From positions 32,735,361 to 32,799,360 of the forward strand of contig OX031064.1 of the NCBI GenBank assembly GCA_943736015.1: 64,000 nt of DNA. The letters run 5' to 3'. Position 1 is the first letter of the stretch; each line of letters starts with the position of its first letter. The notes beneath the pieces were generated by a model that did no database searches, was not told the origin of the DNA, and saw only the letters and a program-made list of their open reading frames with translations. Of this stretch, positions 10,116 through 20,190 are shown piece by piece. This stretch comes from Tridacna crocea. Its lineage: Eukaryota; Mollusca; Bivalvia; Cardiida; Cardiidae. The position numbers and the translations under genes were made by a program.

Positions 10116-10884
10116 TATAACCCTTACTAGGCTGCTAGACTCACTGACCTTTTGCGCACATTGTAGATCAAGATCAGACTGCACTGAACGTGCCATCTTC
10201 GCAAGCAAAGGATACTAAGGTAGTACCCTTGACCGCTCGCCTCTTTAAAAATCGAAGCTCCTGCTGCGCCATTTCATTGGATGCGATCAAAACCCATCGC
10301 GTCCAATCAAACCGCCCGTCCGTAACAAGGAATCTTTCGCAAAACAGAAAACAATAATGGCTGCGAAAGTTGTCGTGTTTGTGACGAACATTTGCCAAAA
10401 AAGAGTGGACGATCGGTACTTAATGAGTTTTTTTTATAGTTCACGATCAATTATGTGGAATATTAGGACGGGTTCCACAGCAAAATGATTGCGAGTCATC
10501 GTATGGCTGGCTGTTCGTCTTGTTTTTGATGTGATGAATCCGAAAGCGCAGCCATATTTGATGCATAGCCGAACAAATTTTATTACGGGTATTTTGATTG
10601 GTCAGAAATAACATCAGCAAAGGTTAGGCAACTCGTGATATTCGATAGGTGGCGCAGCTGGAATTTGGATTTTCAAAGAGGCGAGCGGCCAAGGGTATGT
10701 AACGAACAAAGTGGAGATAGTATCCTTGGCGTGCGAAGATGCGAACGTGCAGTCTGATCATGGATCTACACTGTCCGATAAGGAGATATTATGCCCCAAA
10801 ACCTAACTTTGAATTAGCAGTATTTGGGGGTTTCATATCGAAAATGAAAATTTCATTGTAGTTATTTCTCAGGATAAGTGTTAA
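10116..10884 (+). mobile_element. PAL-D, split by a MULE-like element
   Basis: The left part (TATAACCCTTACTAGGCTGC…GATCAAGATCAGACTGCA) and right part (GCAGTCTGATCATGGATCTA…GATAAGTGTTAA) flank 10194-10742. Confidence 0.75.
10194..10742. mobile_element. Mutator-like (MULE-like) non-autonomous element nested in a PAL-D palindrome
   Basis: The ends are inverted repeats: CATCTTCGCAAGCAAAGGAT at the left against the complement of ATCCTTGGCGTGCGAAGATG at the right. A second shared block (CCGCTCGCCTCTTT) lies further in. It splits the PAL-D palindrome and is flanked by GAACGTGC at 10186-10193 and 10743-10750. This is an 8-bp duplication, or 9 bp with one mismatch, as Mutator-type elements make. An ATGGCTGCG… start near 10357 reads about 40 codons and resembles nothing I know. 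Confidence 0.65.
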
Positions 10885-11005
10885 ATTTGGACGGGTCTAA
10901 AACTTTGTCCTCTGTAAAAGATAAATAAGTTTCCTCTTACAAGGTATGCTTTTTGTAACGTTTGTAATTAACGACTTCATTTAATTTGACCCTAGCCTTT
11001 ATGCA

Positions 11006-11218
11006 TAACCCTTTCCCAAACGACAAACTTTTGGACTAGACCAAATTGAAAGCATTTGCAGACGACAATTTAACTCTTGCTGAAAAGACGATTTCTGTCT
11101 TTGATAGGGTGGAAAACATTGTGGGAAAAGGAGAAAATGCTGGTTAACAGCATTTTCTCCTTTTCCCACAATGTTTTCAAAAGGCTACTATTCTAGGGAT
11201 TGTTTGGGAAAGGGTTAA
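11006..11218 (+). mobile_element. PAL-A hairpin MITE, full length
   Basis: (A)TAACCCTTTCCC…GGGAAAGGGTTAA; the stem pairs almost perfectly around TGCTGGTTAACAGCA. Confidence 0.85.
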
Positions 11219-11223
11219 TATAT

Positions 11224-11935
11224 ACTCGTCGTCAATGAAAAGTCACCAGGTACTAAAGTTGAATAATTTTCACAAGTTCGAAACATAGGAACAAAGAAGG
11301 AAAACTTTTTAAAAAATCTCTGAAACTGGAAGTCGTAGAGCTTTGATATTTCATATGTAGCATCTTCTAGTGGACCTCTACCAAACACGATACGATGATC
11401 CTTGAGTGCAAACTGGCCCTGCCCTGGTGGTCACAAGTTTGAACATCAGAACAAAGAAGGAAAACTTTGAAATTCCTCTGTTCTGAAAGAAATTCGAAAC
11501 TTCGTATGTGTGTTCCTTATGATAGTCTGCCAATAACAATATTTTACCTATTTTCATTAAATGTCATGTCATTGAAAAAAAAAGCATCCTTTGACATTTG
11601 ATCAAAAGTTACTGAGACAAGTCTCATTTGTGTCACGGCTTACCAAGGAGCAAAAGCTGTTTTAATCTGTCATTCGACCACCATTGTGACCATAATGCCT
11701 GGCCTTCCAAGTTAATTCAATCCCTTACCATACAATCCTGACTTTCAATGACCTTGAATAAGAAAGGTTGTGAAAGCATTTTCGAAAAAGAAGAAAATGC
11801 TTTTTGCACAGTTACATAGCCTGTCAGAATTATTTGACCTTGAACTTTAATATTTGGTATTTATCTTCATTGTAGACCTTTACTGCTCAGTACTCAGGTG
11901 AGCGATATAGGACCACCATGGTCCTCTTGTTTTAA
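11224..11935 (+). repeat. Bivalve-type dispersed repeat, 3' part with tandem units and terminal hairpin
   Basis: Two units of about 170 bp share CACAAGTT-GAACA-AG-ACAAAGAAGGAAAAC (about 11270 and 11439). The end at 11888-11935 reads GGTGAGCGATA, then a GGACCA/TGGTCC hairpin and CTTGTTT. This terminus type is familiar from bivalve genomes. It belongs to the same group as 598-1030. Confidence 0.6.
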
Positions 11936-12064
11936 AAAAATATTTCTTGTTCATTATACTATAGTGTGTTTTTTAGCTCCTGGTTCTGGTTAATTTGTAA
12001 ATAAAAGCTTACTTATGTGTCATTTGTTTTATGTTATAAATAGATTCTCACATTCGTGTTTGCC

Positions 12065-12280
12065 AAGTCTTTACCTGACGGCAAAGCTTTAGACTGGTCC
12101 AAATTGAAAGCATTTGCAGACGAAAAGTTAAAATTGAAACAAGTGATGGAATTTGTTTTTGAAAGCGCTCAAAACATTGCAGGAAAACTAGAAAATGCTG
12201 TTTAGCAGCGTCTAATTCATTTCCCAGTGGTTTCAAAAATCCCCTCCCTCATTGTCGTAAAACTCAAAATTAAGTGGTGA
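12065..12280 (+). mobile_element. PAL-A, degraded
   Basis: AGACTGGTCCAAATTGAAAG and AAAACATTGCAGGAAAAC are recognisable; the right arm is scrambled. Confidence 0.55.
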
Positions 12281-12294
12281 ATGCTACGTTTTAC

Positions 12295-12527
12295 TTAACT
12301 CTTTACCGAATGACAGAATTTTAGAATTTTTGTTCCAAATTGAAAGCATTTGCCGACAACAAAATAAATGTGACTAAAGAATAAAAATTTGTTTAAGAAA
12401 GGGAAAAAACATTGTGGGAAAAGGAGAAAATGCTGGTTACCAGCATTTTCTTCTTTTTTCCACACTGTTTTCAAAAGGCTTCTTTCACAGAGGTGTTAAA
12501 AGTCGGAACTGTGTGGTAAAGGGGTAA
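12295..12527 (+). mobile_element. PAL-A hairpin MITE, full length
   Basis: TTAACTCTTTACC…GTGTGGTAAAGGGG; the terminal TTAA is lost at the right. Confidence 0.8.
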
Positions 12528-12763
12528 GCAATAATTCCCACGATTTCAGAGACGCATGGCGAGCGTGTGAGGTCGTAGGATCGAATCGTGGTGAACTTGA
12601 GAGAACTTGGTGCTATCGGAATGATCATAAGGATCGTGACAGAATTTTTGACGATCAAAAAATTTCCATGATTACGTCGATTGAATAATAATCTTGAGAG
12701 AATGTGGTAGACCGGGCAAATCGTATTAGAAGGTAGAATAACGTAACGGACCCTGTTAGCTCC

Positions 12764-13116
12764 GTTGTCTGCGCATGTCATATTCTTCGAAGATTCGACT
12801 GTCTTATATGACGCATCACTAGCCCCAAAAGCGGGCTGACTGTAATATTACGCTCTATAAAGTAGTAATGAAGAAAATAGCTGTTATCAATACGTTTGAG
12901 GAGAAATGAGACCTTCTTTAGCTCCAGATTTCTCTAGACTGCTGGTCATAGCTGAGTGAATTGCATGAAGTAGCGTTTTATTGAGTAAACGTTTATTTTA
13001 GTTTGAAATTCAAAGTAACGGTTGTCGCGTAGGAAAGTGGTTCGGTTCTGTACCCAGGATGCCCAAATTAGATAGATGAGTATTTATAGAATGCCATCTA
13101 GGGGGAGATAATGCTG
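12764..13116 (-). mobile_element. REP-G (variant a)
   Basis: CGTTGTCTGCGCATGTCATA…GGGGGAGATAATG; flanks GTTAGCTC and GTGAGCTC differ by one base. Confidence 0.75.
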
Positions 13117-13117
13117 T

Positions 13118-13395
13118 GAGCTCTGCTGGTCTATCACGGAACAGGAACACTAAGGGAGTATTCCTTTCACCTGTTCTGGAACAATGTTCCGTGTTATGGA
13201 ATGCTATTCTGGAATATGCGAAAGGAATATATCAGAGCACAAAACACTGTTCAGGAAACTTGTATGTTCTGAACGGAGCATGTTCGGAAATTGTTCTAAA
13301 CCATATTGAAATGAAAGTACATTGGCTGTTGCAAGAGCTACTGTCTTAGCTGTGTTAGTTGAGGATATAATTAGCTGCGGAGAGGGAGTAGAGCC
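13118..13395 (+). repeat. REP-N copy 1
   Basis: GAACAGGAACACTAAGGGAG…GTTCTGAACGGAGCATGTTC…TGTCTTAGCTGTGTTAGTTG. Many AGAACA/TGTTCT motifs. The 77-codon frame lies in it. Confidence 0.6.
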
Positions 13396-13399
13396 GAGT

Positions 13400-13635
13400 C
13401 TAAAACTACTATATTCGCATTACAAAGGGAGATAATAATTACCTTTTTTTCTGGATACTAAGAAAAGTACCAAGAAATAATTTCAAGATAGACATCAAGA
13501 GAATTTCTAGTCAGTTGAAACTGATATGGAAAAGTATAATCAAATATCTGTATAAATCCATATTTATCAACTATCAAGAAATTTTAAGCCATGCTGCACT
13601 TGAAGTATAACGGGCTTACCACCTTTAATATTACT
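13400..13635 (+). repeat. REP-L copy 1
   Basis: CATTACAAAGGGAGATAATA, AATAATTTCAAGATAGACAT and ATATCTGTATAAATCC, in order. Confidence 0.65.
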
Positions 13636-13845
13636 ACATTTTATTTTTCATCCGCAAATGCTTTCGATTTGGACAAGGCAACAGTAAAGAGTTAACACTG
13701 TACAAAAAAAAAAAACACCTCGCGCCTCAATGACGCTGGGCGATGGAATTTCTATAAAATTGTAGAAAAAGGAAAAAAATGATGATTCTTTTTTTTATTT
13801 TCGAAAACATTTACTACTCCCAAAAATCATAAGCACGAACTTTGG

Positions 13846-14157
13846 CTAGATGGCATTCTACAAATATACATCTATCTGAATTTTGTATTCTGGAAATAGA
13901 ACCGGACTACTTTTCAAAACGACACTTTGAATTTCAAAATGAAGTAAACGTTTACTCAATAAAACGCTATCTGATGCGATTCATTCACCTGTGATCAGCT
14001 AGCATGTAACCTATGCACCGGCCATTTGTTAAAACAGTCCCTACAGGCTTGGGTAATAGCTTCGATATAAGCACTACTTTTCCCAAGCAAACGGGATGGT
14101 GATGCGTCAAAGCCGACAGATCGAATCTTCGAAGAATATGACATGCGCAGACAACAA
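13846..14157 (+). mobile_element. REP-G (variant b)
   Basis: GGCTAGATGGCATTCTACAA…TATGCACCGGCCATTTG…ATGACATGCGCAGACAAC. Confidence 0.7.
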
Positions 14158-14158
14158 A

Positions 14159-14360
14159 TTAACCCTTAAGCTGCAAAGAGCGACTTACCAGCCTTTTGCG
14201 GACAGTGTAGATCAAAGATCAGACTGCACGTAACGTGCAGTCTGATCTTTGATCTACACTTTCCGTTAAGGATATGTCTCCCCTCACCAGCAACATTTGT
14301 GTGTTTATTATCGACTTGAAAGTTCCCTGGTATATAGTTATTCAGCAAGATAAAGATTAA
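14159..14360 (+). mobile_element. PAL-D hairpin MITE, full length
   Basis: TTAACCCTTAAGC…TAAAGATTAA. The palindrome GTAGATCAAAGATCAGACTG and its mirror meet at ACGTAACGT. Confidence 0.85.
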
Positions 14361-14410
14361 CGTGCTTTCTGCACACACATCGACTTTGTTGTCTTTACAT
14401 GAGAAACAGG

Positions 14411-14656
14411 GGTCGTGCATGGCTCAGTAGTAAAGTTTGGGACTTGTAATCTGGAGGCCCCGGATTCGAGCCGCACCTGATCCACTGAACTTTTTCGTGG
14501 GAGTGTCCATGGGCAGAACATTTCGTAGCCGTAGCCTAGTACTGGTAAAAAAACAGGAAAACATGAATAGGTGAGCTGTCGCCGTGATGCGACTAAATTA
14601 CCGTTAAAAGCGGCGTAAATCAATCAATTAATCTATCAATCAATTAATCAATCAAG
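14411..14656 (+). mobile_element. tRNA-derived SINE with AAAGCGGCGTAAA tail
   Basis: Pol III A-box-like TGGCTCAGTAG and B-box-like GGATTCGAGCC lie at the head. The 3' end reads CCGTTAAAAGCGGCGTAAAT, then (ATCA)n to 14656. Near full length. Confidence 0.75.
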
Positions 14657-15239
14657 TTTGGGGTAAAAAAAAAATGTGGGTAAAAGACGGTTTTGGGCCT
14701 TGAGCCTATCAGTCATCTATTTTCTTCTTATGATTGATAAATGGTGCATAAGAAAACTTCTTAGATTCTAAAATGAAACGTCTGCTTCGGCTCAAGGTAT
14801 GTTTATTATGGAGTTTATGAGATAAACCTGTCAACGTAAGGGAGAAATCCAGGGTAATCCGCGTTAAATCACGATTACGCCCGTTTATGACAAATTTACG
14901 ACATCATTTACGGCATGGCAGAAGTCCTTCCCTTACCGTTTTACGCTCCTGGTATTCCTTTCAATTTTTTTTTCAAAGTAAATGAACAGGTGGACCGATA
15001 TAAATGGCATATTATGAATAAGATATTTGTAGCGCCTGAGACATGTTTGATCGTAATATTTACTTTAATCGTGTATTTTTAAACCCTCTCTCCCAGATGG
15101 TTTGGGTTCATTGTCGGAAAAAGTGTTGGGCCAGCGAGTTCCTATTTTCAGGCTTTAGCTTGGCTTACATGACTGCAATAGAGACAAAAAGCTTGCTTGC
15201 TGTACAATCGTAGTTGACGATTTTAGATAATCTTTTAGC
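14657..15239. other. Unassigned spacer
   Basis: No coding or repeat signal recognised. Confidence 0.4.
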
Positions 15240-15726
15240 GTATAAGGTTAGCTTGTTGTACAAACACGTTAGACCTGGTGGGATGTCTTGCTATATATTT
15301 ACAGTACACATGTTACACCGTGTCCTGTTTTTTTTTATACTTCACGTTCACATGGATGGCTAAATACTTCCGCTGTAAATGTATAACAAGCCATTCTTGT
15401 AGAAGTGTAGGGTGAGCAATCAAGATTCCGTTAATTAAACTTATCAACTATGAATGTGTAACAACTATCCTTACACGGTAAAACGTGAGTATCTTGCTAC
15501 ACATTTACAGTAGACATGTTATACCATGTCCTGTTTTTTTTTTTCATTTTTCACGTTTACAGAGATGCTTGTTACCCATTCACACATGTAAAGCCGACCG
15601 AGTCCAGGTTGCTTAATCTACACGTTTACAAGGATAGCTTGTATTACGTTCACAGATATCATGTACGGTCCCGTCCTGGTTTAATGGTTGCCATGTACAC
15701 ATTTATATTAGACATGGAAAGCCGAC

Positions 15727-15900
15727 TTAAATTATTCTCAGTCTTCTTCTCCAGAATTTTCTGACTCTGTAAGTACCACAACATCTGATTGGCTAAACCA
15801 TTTGGTTTAGCCAATCAGATGATGTGTTACTTTCAAATATTGAAAATCTGGAAGAATAAGACAAAGAACGTTCTTAAGAATGGTTGGTGAATACGGACCC
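15727..15900. mobile_element. PAL-I palindrome in tandem array, unit 1
   Basis: CATCTGATTGGCTAAACCAT and mirror form the apex; right end AAGAATGGTTGGTGAATACG. Confidence 0.8.
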
Positions 15901-16046
15901 AGTGGTAGCAACGGGACAACGTAGCTCATTCTGCATGTTTACAAGGATAGCTTGTATAACGTTCACAAGTGTCATGTATGGCCCAGTCCTGGTTTAATGG
16001 TTGCCATGTACACATATATAGTAGACATGGAAAGCCGAGTTCTGCT

Positions 16047-16237
16047 GGGTTCGTATCAACCAACTTAAATTATTCTCAGTCTTCTTCTCCAGACTTTTCT
16101 AACTTTGTAAGTACCACAACATCTGATTGGCTAAACCATTTGGTTTAGCCAATCAGATGATGTGTTACTTTCAAATATTGAAAATCTGGAAGAGTAAGAC
16201 AAAGATCTTTCTTAAGAATGGTTGGTGAATACGGACC
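16047..16237. mobile_element. PAL-I palindrome in tandem array, unit 2
   Basis: Nearly identical to 15727-15900; the left terminus GGGTTCGTATCAACCAAC is better preserved. Confidence 0.8.
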
Positions 16238-16405
16238 AACGGGACAAGGTTGCTCACTCTACATGTTTACAAGGATAGTTTGTATTACGTTCACAGCTGT
16301 CAAGTATAGTCCTGGTTGGTGGGTTGCCATGTACACATATACGGTAGACGTGGAAAGCCGAGTTCTGATTGCCCATTCTACACGTTTACGAGGATCTACA
16401 CTGTC

Positions 16406-16871
16406 TGCAGAGGCCAATCGAATTGTTGCGTACGGATTAATCGGCCAACGTTTAACTCAAGTTTTCCGCCAGAATGCAGAAATTAAATATCCTCTGTCGA
16501 TTAAATCGATTTCATGCTGTCATATAGTGTGACACCTGGATAGGGGCAGACGACAATTAAGCGCCTAATTTCACAATTTCTTTCAATTTCGGATATAAAA
16601 AGGAGACGTAGAAACACTGAGATTTTTTTAAAGCCTTCTCTGTAAGATATACATTAAAGGAACATTGAACAAGATATCATTTCGTTATATTTAATTGTTA
16701 TTCTTACTTTAAAAATCTGAAAAAAAAATGAAATATTCAATATACATTATTTTAACGATCTTTTTAAAAGAAAAATATGGATAGAAACGTATGAAGAAGA
16801 TACGTGGAATTGCCAAGTTATTTGTCTTTAACTCTAGAGTTTCCTGTACTGTTAGTAACGGTGTAACAAAG
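16406..16871. other. Unassigned spacer
   Basis: AT-rich; nothing recognised. Confidence 0.4.
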
Positions 16872-17110
16872 GAAAGAAATGGGAATATTAATATTCTTTT
16901 TCCTCGATGAAAGATCGAAATTTATTTCATCGCGTGAACATCATCAATGTTACCGATGAAATCAACTTCGATGTTTCACTGAAAAAAAAATCTATTTATT
17001 TCATACTTTTACAGGTACATCTACATGTATGTACTGTCATCGAAATCCAATAGAGTTGTTTTCGGTAATTCCCTGTGACGTGTTATACCTCTACCACATA
17101 ACAACGCACT
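16872..17110 (+). repeat. REP-O copy 1
   Basis: AAAGATCGAAATTTATTTCA…GTGAACATCATC…ATAACAACGCACTATATCAT. Confidence 0.5.
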
Positions 17111-17740
17111 ATATCATTACGTAGATCAAGAGATGTTGTAGGTACAAGTATATACTCGTCACAACTCGGCCGATTCCGTACCTACATCTAACCTCGTCCG
17201 TATAACGATCGTTTCCATATACATGGCGCGCCACTGGTAGTCATATAGCAACGACATACACAACCTCGATAAAGATTATTCACTTCTGTCTATCCGTCGG
17301 TGAAAACTTCAATATGAATTGATAAACTACGTTAAAACATGAGTGCACGAACTTTTTGCCAACTGAAAAATATAGTTAGAAAGATTCCGATAGAAAATTG
17401 AAACTCAAACTTTTCTTTTGTAAGTGGAGCCTGAAATTTTTCAGAACGATAAACTGGCGTGTTTCCGGGCGATGAATGCACCAAACAACAAGATACAGCC
17501 GATGGATTTGATGGCTCCCATCAACCGAGGTATGCCGAATGCATTACCTAGGTACCTAGAGCGCGGGAACTACTGTTTCCGCCTTCAATGGGAGAGTCAC
17601 AGAAGCAATTAAGGTAAATTTCAAAGGTCGTAACCTTGAATTATCAAACCTTATAATACTTCATTATTTTCCGATTAATCACCGATAAGCATGAATTAAA
17701 GTTACATGCTTTTTTCTCTCAACATTTTGTCGTTAGTCCT
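17111..17740. other. Less repetitive stretch with a possible short exon
   Basis: 17424-17612 is open on the plus strand and an overlapping ~43-codon minus frame ends GAIKSIGCILLFGAFIARKH. Neither is recognisable. The flanking AG and GTAAAT could be splice signals. Confidence 0.25.
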
Positions 17741-17830
17741 CGGCTCAATATCTAGAGTCACCGACTATGCTTGTGAAGGTGTAGGTTCGAGTACCACTGG
17801 AGACTCCTTGCTTCTTTTCAGCGTTATTTC
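17740..17830 (+). mobile_element. Possible SINE fragment
   Basis: GTGTAGGTTCGAGTACCACT resembles a B box. The remainder is not recognised. Confidence 0.3.
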
Positions 17831-17865
17831 GTTTTCACCGGACTATAGGAAAACAATCACATCCT

Positions 17866-18052
17866 GAGCTCCAGATAGGCGGAGTGATTTTGATTTCAAA
17901 ATTGAAAATATTACTTATTCTCCACTAAACCCTATGTTGTGGGTACTCATTAGAATCGTCTCGATGAGACGATTCTAATGAGTACCCACATCATAGGGTT
18001 TCGAAGAGAAATAATGGATTTAGAAAACCTTCACTCTCTCTTATCTGTAGCT
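17866..18052. mobile_element. PAL-J palindrome copy 1
   Basis: ACCCTATGTTGTGGGTACTC…ATTAGAATCGTCTC and its mirror, 37-bp arms; outer ends AGCTCCAGATAGGCGGAGTG and CTCTCTTATCTG-AGCT. Confidence 0.85.
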
Positions 18053-18065
18053 TTGCGTTTTGATA

Positions 18066-18340
18066 TTAGCCCGCTCGGGTGGCTCAGTGGTGAGCGTGTT
18101 GGACTGAAGACCAGGTGGTTGTGAGTTCGTTACCCGGTTAAGGCGAACTTTCTTTGCGGCGTATTTTCGCCTCTTACCTTTGCTGAAGCATGTGAGAAAA
18201 GTAGTCGGTGGCTTTGGAAAGAAAGTTGTGTTAGTACCGGTGTGAGAAAGCCAGTGAAAACACATGTGCGTCGTCGACCGCCATGATATGACCTTAGCTG
18301 TTAAAGTGGCTTAAGCCCCGATACAACCAACCAACCAAGG
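18066..18340 (+). mobile_element. tRNA-derived SINE with (CCAA)n tail
   Basis: The head has A box TGGCTCAGTGG and a degenerate B box GAGTTCGTTACCC. The body has GGCGAACTTTCTTTGC and GCTTTGGAAAGAAAGTTGTG, and the tail is ACAACCAACCAACCAA. The same family lies at 35176 and 42722. Confidence 0.8.
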
Positions 18341-18668
18341 TTTGATATTCATTGCCCCGCCAGTGACTGAAACTTTGACCTACCCCAGTGATAATTTTAA
18401 TAGTTTGTCGTTTTGTTAAAAAAAAATAAAAAGTTAAAGAATGGGTGTATATATACCAGATGACATTTCAATCTGATAAAACGGTTGAAACAAAAAAAAA
18501 ATCTGACAAAAGAGCTAGCTGTAATGCTTACCCTAGCAAGTTTTCTCATATAAGCAACAAACAAGTTAAAGATCAAGTGGTATATAGTGTAGATGTCATT
18601 TGCTCTTCTTGTCAAATGAAATAAATCAAATTTATTGCTAAAACATAAATGGGACCAGGTCACTGAAA

Positions 18669-18922
18669 TTAGCCTTTTACCACACAATCACGAGTTCTAA
18701 CAAACAATCCCGGGTTTTTATAACTCTGAGAAAGAAGTACATGTATTTTGAAAACCTTGTGGGAAAAGGGGAAAATGCTAAAAACCAGCATTTTCTCCTT
18801 TTTCCACAATGTTTTCCACCCTTTCCAGAGCAAATTTCTACTTTGAATTCGCATGAATTTTGTCGTCTGCAGTTGCATTCAATTTGGACCAGTCTAAAAT
18901 TTTGTCGTCTGGTAAAAGTTAA
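18669..18922 (-). mobile_element. PAL-A hairpin MITE, full length
   Basis: Reverse copy. The apex is altered (GCTAAAAACCAGC) and one stem pair is broken (CCTTG against CAATG). Confidence 0.8.
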
Positions 18923-18976
18923 GGAAATAGTAAACAGCATTTAACTCCTTTTCCATGATAGTATTTTCTACCCTGC

Positions 18977-19205
18977 TTAACCCTTTACCCCATAAAGCAT
19001 TTCTATGGTATCTCTAATTGACCCTAAATAGCAGCAAGGATGAGGCCGTTTCTTATGTGTGTATCACACCTTTTGATAGTGTAGAAAACATTGTGGCAAA
19101 AGGTGAAATTGCTCGTCACGAGCAATTTCACCTTTTGCCACAATGTTTTCAAAAGACTCCTACAAGCAATGCGTAGAAATGAGTATCTATGGAGTAAAGG
19201 GTTAA
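18977..19205 (-). mobile_element. PAL-B hairpin MITE, full length
   Basis: The reverse of 1036-1263 with a perfect stem; TTAA on both sides. Confidence 0.9.
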
Positions 19206-19389
19206 GAGAGATATCATCATCAAAGCTACTTTTTTTGTCACCTGCACATGTTTTCAAATTATTCGAGTATTTATTTATTATTTATAAATTTATTTACTAT
19301 TTTGTCGTTTGGTAAAGAGTTAATTAAGCAGACAAATTTCGCGATTAGAACGGCACAGAAATCACCGATAGTATAGGCCTAAAGCCCCC

Positions 19390-20103
19390 GTCACACCATA
19401 CCAGATCAACATGGTTGTCGAAGTTTATGTCGATAAATTAGTAAGTTTGAACATGTAATCGTCGAAATTGTTCGGTCGTCTAGCCACCGGTGTCACAATG
19501 GCAGCCATATTGGTTAACCGGTATAGTAGAGGTGGGTTAAATTTAACCGGAATTTGACTCTGGTTAAAGTTAACCAGACCTTTATACAATAGCTAACCAA
19601 CAATTTAACCCAAACTCCCTCCTAACCAAACTTTTAACCCACTGGTTAAATTTAACCAGCGTTTATACAATCGGGTGCAGAACGTCTTTCCCCGTCCAGA
19701 CATAATCAGAAAACGGGTTTCGGTCGATGTAGAAAGTGTTATTTTGGCCACATTATGCCTGAAGCCCTAGTTTCACTAATCCTGTTCATAAAAAGTCAAC
19801 AAAATCGTAAAACGGGCTACAGTCGGGATAGGACATGTAATTTCGGTCGGTAAAATACAATCACACTGCCATTTGGTGCTCGACTGCATCGCGTCTCTAT
19901 TAGGATCGAAGTACGACAGTTCCGTTTGTAGTACGTTCATTACGTTTTATGTACGTTGTCACTCCATCTAGTTACAGGACCGGATGGACGGCAAAAAAAT
20001 GAGCAGGTTTAAAGTTTTGTAGCACCCTTCCCGTCCATACCCGTCCATTAAGTTCGTTCGGCAAAAAAAATTCGGAACGGAGTGATAACGAGTTTGGTGT
20101 GAC
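19390..20103. mobile_element. Probable DNA transposon with GTCACACCA ends, hosting an inner element
   Basis: Left GTCACACCATACC and right TTTGGTGTGAC are inverted. The right end falls just where the 3' flank of FReD copy 2 stops matching that of copy 1 (about 20104). Short frames inside look random. It contains the element at 19522-19668. Confidence 0.45.
19522..19668. mobile_element. Small MITE with GGTTAAATTTAACC ends
   Basis: GTATAGTAGAGGTGGG then TTAAATTTAACC at the left is matched in inverse by GGTTAAATTTAACCAGCG then TTTATAC at the right. Several further GGTTAA/TTAACC motifs lie between. It is nested in the GTCACACCA element. Confidence 0.5.
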
Positions 20104-20190
20104 CTGTGCAACCTGATCAACAATGTCCACAGAAAAAACAACTAGTGTCGTGCTTAGCATTGCATGGTTTACAGTAACGTATCAACGATT

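Larger units (their letters stand above)
15240..16405 (+). repeat. Tandem array of 130-170 bp units with a ~320 bp higher-order repeat
   Basis: Blocks such as ACGTTTACAAGGATAGCTTG, GTATTACGTTCACAG, TGGTTGCCATGTACACAT and GTAGACATGGAAAGCCGA recur from about 15240. Two neighbouring units (about 15623-15940 and 15941-16255) each contain a nearly identical PAL-I palindrome at the same position, and a third partial unit lacks it. A palindrome inserted once and the enlarged unit was then duplicated. Confidence 0.85.

Noticed and set aside
10174..10398. 74-codon minus frame in the MULE-like element
   Set aside because: No similarity to MULE transposase; it overlaps the inverted repeat and the PAL-D arm.
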